Of a stretch of DNA of 64,000 bases, positions 11,530 to 21,531 are shown piece after piece; position 1 is the first letter of the stretch; each line of letters opens with the position of its first letter. Below the pieces are notes generated by a model. It was given only the letters and a program-made list of their open reading frames with translations, was not told where the DNA came from and made no database searches. This stretch comes from Euryodendron excelsum (taxonomy: Eukaryota > Streptophyta > Magnoliopsida > Ericales > Pentaphylacaceae): assembly GCA_033060915.1 (NCBI GenBank), contig CM065388.1, positions 31,728,501 to 31,792,500 on the forward strand, in the 5' to 3' direction. The position numbers and the translations under genes are program-made.

Positions 11530-13642
11530 TCATCATACCTCGATTTCCTCAAAGAGGGGACCCATATAAGACGTGCATCGCATAGAACCTTCAACTCCAC
11601 ATGCTGACTGCGTTCTATTTTTCTTTTTTTTCTAGGTCAAAGAGCACAACCAAATTCATGGAATCCCTCTTGCACCTGGCCTGATTCAAACTCGTGGAAA
11701 GATGAGCCTAGTTGGTAGAAGAGGTCGAACCTACATCAAGGAGCAAAAAGAACTAACCATCCATTTACAAGACATTACCTCCACGCCATGCCACGACAAT
11801 TACCATCCATGCAAAAGAGGACTTCAAGTAGAGGAGAACTTCACCATTTGCGAAATCTTGTCAGACCCATGCATTGCAACAATATAATCCTCTAACTTCC
11901 AAATGCATGCCAAATGCCGTGAACTCGCCCTTCGTTGATACACCTAGTGAATGAAGCACCAAGGAGGTTGGCATAGTCCCAAAACCCTATTAAGGGTTCT
12001 CACCAAAAGGCCCACAAGAAAAGGGAGGTTTTCATAAAATTCTTCTGTTTTCTTTTTATCTATTATTTCTTACATATCTTATTTAAATAAACACACATGC
12101 CATGCATTCATGATTTGAAATGAAAATAGGAAGTTTCTAGGTTATCCCCTTTGTCTCATACTCTTGTGGACGATTGATGCGTTTAGGGATTCTTTCCCAT
12201 TTAGTAATGACTCGACTTGGAGGATGGGATAGCATGGGCAACCCATTCAAACAGGGGTTAAAACCTTTGAGAGATAAAGAGAGAATGAGAGATAGGAAGA
12301 AAATAGTCTCAACAAAGAGGTGTGGAGTTCATCGAAGAGGTGACACTTGCGTGATATCCTAGCTAAACGATGGGCAGCCGAGTCCTCAAAATGAAGAGAA
12401 GTCATTGTTCTATTTATTCCAAATAAACATTATCCTTTAGTTAACCCACTAGAGCCATACATGATTTCTTTTCAGATAACCCCAAACCAGTAATCATCCC
12501 CATACTGGGGTAAGCACAAAGTAGTTGATTCGATGGAATATATAGTGGTTTATTGGCAGAAATGCATCATCTCTAGGGACATTGTCTAAATTTTATACAA
12601 AGGCTTTATGGACTAAGCAATTCAATTCGAAATGATGAAAGGCCCTCATTTCTTCTACCATACACAAACAAATCTCTTTGTAAAGCCCACTTGAGCCGGT
12701 TACTTTCCTCAAGAAAACCGACCAGATGATCATGACTCATACTAGGTTAAAGCAAAGGCCATAAGTAGGAACTAATGAGCAATGATAAAAAAAAAAGGTG
12801 ATTTCCAACAAGATATAATGAGCAACAATGAAAATAGTGATTTGCAAGAAGATATGGTGCCAAAGGCGCCTCTAGGTTAAAACAAAAAAGAAAAAAAAGG
12901 AATGGGGGTGATATGTTTGTAGTGGACTTCAAAAGAAGTTATTGTCACCCAGAAATAGAAATGAAAAGTTGGCATCTCTAAAAAGTTGACTTAGAAATGA
13001 ATTGCTTAATGAGAAAATCCTAAATCAGAAGGTAGAGAACGATCTAGAAGAACAACAAGAGTATGAAGGAAAGAAGAAAGCAGTGAATGAAAGTTAGGTT
13101 GCTAAACATGATTATTGGTATTTTAAAACCCCACAAGTGATAATATTTGAGCCTTTATACCTTTTCATTCATAAACCCCTTAACCTAGCCTACGTTACTG
13201 TCCAAATTAAAGTCCTCTCTGATAAAAAAAATTGCTTAGTCCAAATAAGCCTGAACAATACCAAGACAAGTAGGATGAGAAAGGAGAACTGAGAAGGAAT
13301 GGAGGGGCAATCTCGTGCTCTAAAGTGTGCTCAGATGGTTTTGGTTTAAACAACCCATTAAAAGAAGATCTTTGAGCCTAAATATCCCTTCATTTCTTAC
13401 AACCCCTAAACATAGCCTACATTACGGTCCTAAAAGAAGCCTTATTGGATTGAGAGCCTAGCTATTTATCGCTCTGCAAAGGGCATGCGACTTGTCGCTT
13501 AAACCACGGTGGCATTTTGAAAATCTGAGAGAGAAAACCAAGTGAGGTTAGAAAAATCCCAAACAGCAACCCTGTAAAAAGTAGGGATAGGATAGCAAAC
13601 CCAAAGGTCAAGATCCCTTGAAAATGGTGCAAATGCTATCAC
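11530..13642 (+). mobile_element. Interior of element A, segment 2 (non-coding)
   Basis: The segment begins with the continuation of the tandem unit cut at 6668 and ends at the insertion site of solo LTR C. No gag-pol motif is readable. ORFs of about 60 codons around 11702 and 12174 have no recognisable features and are not called genes. Confidence 0.55.
13125..13440 (+). repeat. Two diverged tandem units in element A interior
   Basis: Phrases TTTGAGCCT, then a T/C-rich stretch, then AACCCC-TAA-C-TAGCCTAC-TTAC occur at about 13150-13202 and again at about 13373-13427, roughly 220 bases apart. Similar T/C-rich repeats are common in the untranslated part of Ogre/Tat elements; that link is inferred. 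Confidence 0.5.
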
Positions 13643-13647
13643 ACCTC
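13643..13647. repeat. Target site duplication of solo LTR C, left
   Basis: ACCTC directly before the LTR terminus, repeated at 18549-18553. Confidence 0.85.
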
Positions 13648-16600
13648 TGTCGCGCCCAGATTTTTCGTACTCGAGGAATACTCACACAAGCGGGAAAAAT
13701 GATGTACTCTCTCGTTAGAACTCACCCTCCTAGAAGAATGAGTGTGACTAGGTTTGAATTGAAAATTTGATTTGAATAAAGGGCTTTTGAAAAAGATTCT
13801 GAGTCGCCACCTAACTTGATTAAGGTGAGTTAGGTCACCTAAAAACTAAGAATAATCTGATGACTACACTTAGGGTTTTTGGAAAATGATTTTGAAAATA
13901 TCTCCTAAAGAGAGGGTTTTTAAGAAAAACAGGTTGTTTGGCAACCTTTGGAAAATATTTAGCCCTTTTTTGAAAAATAACTCCTTTTTGGTCTTTGAAA
14001 TCAGTGATCTAGGTTCGGAGGTTGGTTACGTGTAGGGAAGACGCACTAAGCCATCACTCTACCCCGCCCTTTTGGTACCTACATGTCTATTTACTCTAGA
14101 TTCACTTATGAGAGTCTTCAACTAACTATTGACCAATCCTATCCATTTTAGAAAAGCAATGTTTGAAAAGGAACTAACATGTTGCATGATATGCAAGTGC
14201 AATAAAAGAGACTTGATTTGGAAAAAAATTTGAAAAGAAATTAATTTGATTTGAAAAGAGATTTGAAAAGATAGAATTGAAATTGGAAAGTTTGAAAAAT
14301 TGGAAATAGAAATTTGGGAATAGAAATTTGAAATTGGAAGTTTGAAAATAGATTGGAGATTTGAAAAGATGGTGGGGGAATTTGAAATTTAAAAGAAGTT
14401 GTGACCGCACCTATGAAGGTTGCCTACGTATCCTTTTGGAGGAATCAGGTCAGTCGTAGTTTGGACCGGAGTCCGATTGAAAATAGAAGAGTTGATTTGG
14501 AAAAAAGAGATTGAATTGGAAGATTGAGAGATTGAACTTAGAATAGAAGATTGAAAATTGGAATTTAGAATTTTGGAATTGAAGAGATTGGATTTTGATT
14601 TGAAAAGATAGAACTCGGAAGAAAGATTTAGACTTGTTTTGGAAAGATGGAGGTTTAGAAAACCTAGACTTCAGAATGATATGAGACTTAGGAAAGATTT
14701 GACTCAACTTGGAAGGTTTAGGAGACTAGGAAAGATTAGATTTAGGAAATGTTTGAATTAGGAAGTGTCCGATTTAAAAAAGTTTTGAATTAGGAAAGGT
14801 CCGATTTAAGAAAGTTTTCAAATTAGGAAAGTTTCATTTTTGGAAAGTTTCGAATTAAGAAAGTTTCAAAATTAGGAAAGTTCTGAATTAAGAAAGTTTC
14901 GAAATTAGGAAAGTTTTAGGTTTAGGAAAGTTTTGAACTTTGGAAAGTTTAGAAAACAAGGAAGTTTTGAAAATAGGAAAGTTTTGAGTTTAGAAAGTTT
15001 TGAAATTTGAAAAGATTTGAAGTTTAGGAAAGTTTAAGATTTAGAAAGTTTTTTAGAGTTTGAGTTTTAGAAGACCTTGAGATTAGGAAAGGTTGAGTTT
15101 AGGAAATATTTGAAAACTTGGATTTGGAAAGTCAAGATTTGGAAAAGGGTAGAATTAGGAAAGGGTTGAATTAGGGAAGATTTGAAAGCCTAATGTTTAA
15201 GGAAAGATTTGAAAGTTTTAGGAAACTTATGGTTTAGGAAGGTAGGAGATTAGGAGAGAGTTGAATTAGGAAAGATTTAGATTAAGAAGGGATTGGATTT
15301 TGTTTTTAAAAGAGAAGGTTTGATTTTGTTTCCAAAAACACAGGACGGGATATAGTTTCCTAAATGGGAAGATTGGATTTGGTTTCCTGAAGGAAAGATG
15401 AGATTTGGTTTCCTAAAGGGAAGATAGGATTTGGCAAGGATTTGGAAAATGGAGTTTTAGAAACCCTAGATTTGGAAGTGGAGAATTTTGACGTAGAAAA
15501 GAGGTTTTAGAAATGTGTATAGTTTGGATGTAGAAAACAAGAGGTTTTGGAAACCTAGATTTGAGGCAAAGTTTAAAAACCATGTTTTTGGGAAGAAATT
15601 AGGGTTTCCTAATTGTGAGTTCTAGGGCTTGACTTGGGCTCTAAGGAAAGGAATTTTTGAAAAGTGTGTTTTTTGGAAACAAGCTTTTGGATGAAAATCC
15701 TAGAGAGGAGTTTCTAGAGGGAAGATTTTGGAAAGAGAGTTTTTTAGAAAGATTTTTGGAAGGAGATTGTTGGAGAGAATTTTTAGGAAAGTGAATTTAG
15801 AGAGTGTTTTTAGAAAGTGAATTTTGAGGAGAGAGAGTTTTTAGAAAGAGATCCTAGTGAGGAGTTTTTTAGAAAGAGATTTTTAAGAAAGAGATTTAGG
15901 AAGAGGTTTTTCTAAGAAGGAAACCTAGGGAATGTTTTTGGAAAGTGAACCTTAAAGAGAGTGTTTCGGAAAGGAGTTGTAAAAGGGAATTTAAAAAAAA
16001 ATAGATTTTAGAAGGGAGTTTTTGAAAAACAACTTTGGAAAGGAGAGTTTTAGGAAAGTATGTTGAAAAAAGAGATTTTTAGGAAGAGATCTGAAAAGAG
16101 AGTTTTTAGAAGGTGTAAAAACATCTCACTCTCCTAAAGCAATTCTAACCATAAGAGGGCTAGAACTACTTTAAGAAAGCGGTTTTGAAAATGACAAGGG
16201 TTGAAAATATGGATCATGAAAGTCACTTTAAATGTAACACTTTTCTAAAGCAACTCTAGCCATGGAAAGGCTAGAATCACACTAGGATTGTGATTTTGAA
16301 AACAAGTTTTGAAAAAGAGGAATTTGATGCAAGTTTGAAAACAATTTTGAAAACAACTTTGAAAACGACTTTTGAAAGATACAAGACCATGATATGCACA
16401 ATGCAATTTTGGGGTCGTGAACATACAAGGTTAAGGATTCACCACATAATCAAGGGGGCCGGACCCACGTGATCTTCGGTTAGACTAGAAGAAAGCCCCC
16501 GACACAGTGACTCTCCAATAGCCCAATCCTACACATGGACCGGGAATCCCCTTGTTTCAAGCATGCAAAGAAAGGGGGGGAAAGAGATTGGGGATTAAAA

Positions 16601-16981
16601 TAGAGAAAACCCAAGTGGGTTAAGAGAAAGAAGAGAGAGGGGGAAGTACGGAAATTTAAAGAGAAAGCTTATCGTATGTGTTCTTTATTTTGCGCGCCTT
16701 GCTTATCTTCGATTTTCGTCTTGATCTTCGTCTTCAATCTTCAAGAGTTGTCTTCAAACTTCAAATTGTAGATCTTCAAGTCTTCAAAGGAGGGTTGAAC
16801 GTTAGTGTATGAATGAATGGGCGTGTGTATGAGTGTATAGAAGGCTAGGGTTTAGTGTATGGTGGCTAAGGTTTGGAAAACCTAGGGAAGCTAGGGTTTA
16901 GGGAGTGCACGAAATCTGTATATCGAAATATATGATTTTAGACTGAGTTTTCGGACCCCTTTCATGTTGGAAGAGGCTCTG

Positions 16982-16989
16982 TATTTATA
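16982..16989 (-). promoter_or_regulatory. TATA box of solo LTR C
   Basis: TATAAATA on the minus strand, equivalent to 9900-9907 of LTR B. Confidence 0.6.
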
Positions 16990-17005
16990 GAGGTTGGACA
17001 ACACT

Positions 17006-17102
17006 AGCGCCTGTTGCAGTGGCGCCAGGCCAAACTTTACACTGGCGCCACTCCTAGTGGCGCCAGGCCATTTTTTGGCTTGGCGCCACTACTAGTGGTG
17101 CC
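17006..17102. promoter_or_regulatory. Three dyads upstream of the TATA box, solo LTR C
   Basis: One GCGCC...GGCGCC dyad is followed by a perfect GGCGCCACT/AGTGGCGCC dyad at 17044-17064 and a third with one mismatch at 17082-17102. LTR B has two, so the motif varies in number. Confidence 0.55.
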
Positions 17103-17939
17103 AGCCATTTAGGAAATATTTAAGGTTGGCAAGCAACGTATCTTTGACTAGATTTGGGCGCCTGTACTAGTGACTACCATATAATTTTTAGCCTGGCTTC
17201 ATTAGGAGTGACTTCGGAAAGTTCGGGAATGAGTTTGGAAGACAGGGAATGAACCGGAAAGCCAGAAAAGAGTAGGAACACTTAAAATAGTGTCCTAGAG
17301 GTTTTTGACTTGAAAAATGAAGATAAGATGTGTCGGAAGGGTTGACCGGGCCTTTAGGGGCAAAACGGTCAATCGAATCGGGGAGTTGTCGGGACGGACT
17401 CGGACTGTCCCGGGTGAAGACTTAAGATTTGGAAACATTATTCAGAATGTTCCCAAATATTTCTGGTTTGATACCCAGAGCCAATGTGGTCAAAAAAGCT
17501 AACCGGCCCACTAGGGCCAAAACGATTTTTTTGCACCGGGTTTGCCGAAACTGACTCGGAATGATCCGGAAAGGTAAAGACAGGTTAAGAATACTATAAG
17601 AGGTATTCTCTGGTGGTTACCGATTTGATACCCAGAGCCGGTGTGGTCAGAAAAGGAGACCGGCCCACCAGGGGCAAAACGGTCATTTCGCACCGGGTTT
17701 GCCGGAACTGACTCGGAATGATCCGAAAAGGTAGAGGAAGATTGAGAATACTATAAGAGGTATTCTCGAGGGGTTACCGATTTGATACCCAAAGCCGGTG
17801 TGGTTCCCGGGGCATTTGGATGCCTAGGGATAAAATGGTCATCTTGACCGAAAAGTCTTGGAAAAGGCCCAAGGGGTAGTTTGGTCATTTTTCACCGAAG
17901 TGGGCTAGTAGGCACTAGTGTTGACCTGGGTTTTGAGTG

Positions 17940-18330
17940 TTTCCGCCACTCTAACAGCGGTCGCGTGATATAGGGATTTGTTGGCAATTCCCTATATTGA
18001 TCTGTTTGCGAGTATTTTCGCTACTCGAACGGTTATGATGTTTGCGAGTATTTCCGCTATTCAGACCGTCTCGAGGAATAAACTATCTCAAGAGAGGGAT
18101 TGGAAAGGGGTCTTATCGTCTCCGAAAAGACATGCCTGATTTAGAGCCGTCTCGAGGAATAAACTGTCTCGAGAAAGGGATTGGGAAGGGGACTTATCGT
18201 CTCCGAAAAAACGTGCCTGACTTGGGACTGTCTCGAGGAATAAACTGTCTCGAGAGAGGGATTGGAAAGGGGTCTTATCGTCTCCAAAAAGACGTGCCTT
18301 ATTTGGGATAGATTCACCGTCTAGAGGAAT
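17940..18330 (-). repeat. Tandem repeats near the 5' end of solo LTR C
   Basis: Three to four copies of the roughly 80-bp unit beginning CCGTCTCGAGGAATAAAC are preceded by a few GAGTATTTCCGCTACTC units. The proportions are reversed from LTR B (many short units and two long ones). Confidence 0.75.
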
Positions 18331-18548
18331 CAACTGTCTCGAGAGAGGGGTTGGAATTGGAATGGACAATGCCCCTAAGGGCATTTTGGTCATTTTGCCT
18401 CTATTTGGGCCTAATGGGCCCGCGAAGCGATGGATAGACGGGATTTGGACTTAGAAAGTTGGTTTCGATTGGAATACGTCCATATTGACTTGAGTACAAG
18501 TCTGGACAGAGCGTAGACTACCGAGCGGTCAAAAATGGGGTGCTTACA

Positions 18549-18553
18549 ACCTC
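18549..18553. repeat. Target site duplication of solo LTR C, right
   Basis: ACCTC, matching 13643-13647. Confidence 0.85.
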
Positions 18554-19136
18554 GATGAGAATGAGACAAAACCGAATGGGACAAAACCGAATGGGACAAA
18601 ATCCTATAAGGGAAATAGAATCCTGAGAGTATGGGCTCTAGGGCAATCCTAGGGCATTCTTTGTAAATAGCCTATATACTTGTAGTACTAATACATCCAT
18701 GACATGTATAGCCTATACATCCATTAAACTCCTGTGTAGTTTGTATTTATTCATGCATTCATCAAAAAGCATGGCATGCATTGAATTTCATTTATGTATG
18801 TACATTCATCCAAAAAGTATAACATGCATTAAATTCCATTCCTGTATGAACTTATGCATTCATAAAAAAATATATATAAAAAAAAGTAGGATATGCAAAA
18901 TAAGTCATATATCTAATTCCATGTGCATTCATAAAAAAATTAAAAAATTAAAAAAAAAGTATAACATGCATTCCTCCATTTACATGTGTATTTTTAGAAT
19001 TGGTGTAAGTAAACTGTTTTTATACAAAAACTAATTCTCTCTCTTTCTCTCTCGGTCAAAAATGAAACAGGGAACAAGGTAAAATACAAAAAGGAGCTAA
19101 AGTCACCCCTCAGACATCTCCATAAAACTCAAATTT

Positions 19137-20115
19137 CTATGGCCGACAAGAAACAGAGAATGGGGCAATGACCCACCCTCGACCTTCCCAATCAAATGAC
19201 TTAGAAAGAGGAATAGTGAATAAGTGTCCGATCACCCAAAGCTGGAATAATGAAGCACACCCCCGATAATGTGCATCGACCCCCTGCCAGAATCTAGTAA
19301 GGCTCACGAAGGTTTCTCCCACAACCATAGGAGCATAGGAGTGCCCCTCATGAATCCTGGCAAGCAGTGCACATAATCGACAGTCGATCAAGTCATTTAC
19401 CTGCAGAAAATCAAGGAATTCAGAAGAAGCAGAGCTAGGGCTACCATGTGAGAAATGGATCAACCTTGAGAAGTATGCCAATCCCTCGAATGAGCTCCCT
19501 TACCCATTGCAAACTCAAAATGAGAGAACATGAACCTCACTGGAACATAACAAAATTGGGGCAGGGGATTAGAAGAAAGGATTGCAAGATGGAGCCCAAG
19601 CTGAGATGAGACAACTGTGATGCAACTATCATAAAAATAGGTCCCATAATGTGAGCTGAATCCTTTCGAAGACCTAGGAGGAAACCATACTTGTGGTAAG
19701 AGGGAGCGAGCTCATGAAAGAAAGACAAGTCAGACGGCCAGAAGGGAACCACTGCCAAAGATAAGTTGCACCGATAGAAGAGAAGCCATACAACCAAAGG
19801 ACCAGCGAAAGATGTCCTGCTCATGTGGAGGATACCCATCATACCAAATCCGCAGTTGACTCAAAGTAGCGTCGGCCATCCTAAAGATCAAAAGTGGGAA
19901 ACCTCGGCATCCATCTCCTCTTCAAAGGTTGGCTTGATTGAAGGGAAGGGGTCGACTGGTGGTCTACTGCCCCGGCTACTCTGGCTAGAAGATGCATGTC
20001 CTGTAGATCTCCGACTACCCCTAGAAGGATTGGAACTGTCGATATAATCTGTCTGGGCTGCCTTCCCGGAGCGGCGTCTCCTCTCAGAGCCGTCATCACC
20101 TGCGTTTGCCATCCT
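19137..20115 (-). pseudogene. Broken antisense ORF, DUF7745-like plant transposon protein
   Basis: Read on the minus strand, the first start at 20114 gives MANAGDDGSERRRRSGKAA, a charged, Ser/Arg-rich N-terminus running to a stop at about 19888. A second start just downstream (MADATLSQLRIWYDG) leads into FRWSFGCMASLLSVQ and stops. The reading continues in another frame with FWPSDLSFFHEL, and then (19481-19137) with VVGETFVSLTRFW, YRGCASLFQLWVIGHL. The spacing of these pieces resembles the plant DUF7745 family (an ASLL segment, an FW-P motif, an AETF-SLN stretch, and GC-QLL-IW--SHF). The comparison is from memory and not searched. At least two frame changes break it. Antisense ORFs next to the 3' LTR are known in Tat-lineage elements such as Grande and Retand. 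Confidence 0.5.
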
Positions 20116-21283
20116 GAAGATCAAGGTAAGAATACCGACATGAGGTAAGTATAACTCAAAAAGGTAAAAGAGATGAGAAGTGAGAAAAAGAAGAAAGAGA
20201 AATAATGAGAAATAAATAAATAAATAAATAATAAAAATAAACAAAAAATAAAAAGATTTCAAATGATAAGTCAAAATGAATTTCCTACACATTTTGGTTT
20301 TAAAATCTCGCTTCCACATCAAAATGAATTTCCTACACATTTTGATTTTCCAATTTTGAGTCAAAATAAATTTTCTAAACCTCAAGGGTTTTTTGTCTTT
20401 TTTCTTCAAAAAGATTTTATTCTAAAACTTTACCAACTCCTTCCTAATTTCGAAAAATTTCAACAGAGTTCCGCTTAAAAATGGTCCCTACCACACTCAT
20501 GATATCAACACAAAACATAAGCGATCCACGCTACAACATCACATTCACATAGCACCAAAACCCACGCACATTTTTCAAATCACTAAATTTTTCAAAAAAG
20601 TCTCGTTTTATTTTTCAACTAATCAATGGTTTTCGAAGTTATCCCAAAATTTCACAAAATCATTTCAAATATTTTCTAAAATATTTTTGCATTTTTCTAA
20701 ACACTGAACTATAATAATTTCTTAATTTTCTCAAATTTTCTATTTTTCTAAGTATTTTTCTATTTTTTAAAAAATAAAAAATTCACCGAGTTTTCAAAAA
20801 ATATGAAAACTTCACATAGCTATTAAACACATTTTTCTAAGACACAGTATAAAAATCTAGCCGAAAAACTCAATGCCCAAAGCTGTAGGGAGAAACTCCA
20901 ATTCCTGCAGAAACCGCATTTACATAAACACGTAAAATCACTCAAATTCAATCATACAAACACCAAAATGCAAAAATAACTTCACCACAGTGTTCAAAAC
21001 ATATCAAAACATTAATTTTCACTACTCACATGGTACAAATGGAATTCTACACATCAAAATCGACATAAAATCAAAAACTCACCTCTTGGAGTTCTCTGGC
21101 GAAATCTTCTCTTCCGGCGACTTTTCCGCCAACGGTGTCTACTTCTAGCAATCTTTCGTGGTCTCTGTGAAGCACCCTTTCAATGTACAAGTCGATTTCC
21201 TCACAAAGGCTCTCGGTTTCTCGAAAATCTCTTAACTTCCATACGCGTCGAACCAGCAGTTTGCTGGTTTTGATCCAAAGCCT

Positions 21284-21330
21284 GGCGCCACTAGTAGTGG
21301 CGCCTTTGTTGGCGCCACTGCTAGTGGCAC
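21284..21330. promoter_or_regulatory. Copies of the LTR dyad inside the element A interior
   Basis: A perfect dyad with arms GGCGCCACTA/TAGTGGCGCC at 21284-21304 is followed by GGCGCCACTGCTAGTGGCAC at 21311-21330. These match the motif found before the LTR TATA boxes, yet lie about 200 bases before the 3' LTR with no TATA box nearby on either strand. On the minus strand they lie upstream of the antisense ORF. Confidence 0.5.
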
Positions 21331-21514
21331 TAGTTTCCAATTCCGGGCAATTTTGCTTTTTTTCCCGCCAAGACTCGATTTCAAAGGTCTTTTGGACTCA
21401 ATATCCATTCTCAAACTGCAGTTTTAAAAAATTTTCAAAGTCTGTCCATCCAACAGCCTCACGGTCAACATGGGAATCTTACTCTATCATTTTCTGTCTT
21501 CAACAAGCAAAGAC

Positions 21515-21526
21515 AAAAAAAAAGGG
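21515..21526 (+). other. Polypurine tract of element A
   Basis: AAAAAAAAAGGG lies five bases before the start of the 3' LTR at 21532. This is the expected place for the plus-strand primer. Confidence 0.6.
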
Positions 21527-21531
21527 TTAGC

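Larger units (their letters stand above)
13648..18548 (-). mobile_element. Solo LTR C (same family as element A)
   Basis: It has the same termini as LTR B (GCGCGACA at 13648 and TGTAAGCACC at 18548, minus strand) and is 4901 bp long. The flanking direct repeats ACCTC and the lack of primer site or interior show a solo LTR inside element A. It is closely similar to LTR B across the whole length, including the G-rich block, the TATA region and the 5' subrepeats. Confidence 0.9.
18554..21531 (+). mobile_element. Interior of element A, segment 3, up to the 3' LTR
   Basis: After the LTR C insertion the A interior continues. It starts with a direct repeat of GGGACAAAACCGAAT and an AT-rich tandem stretch with recurring CATGCATT phrases (18700-18990). 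An antisense broken ORF (19137-20115) follows, then an AT-rich stretch (20410-21060), then the dyad block at 21284 and the polypurine tract. No reverse transcriptase or integrase is visible. Confidence 0.6.
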
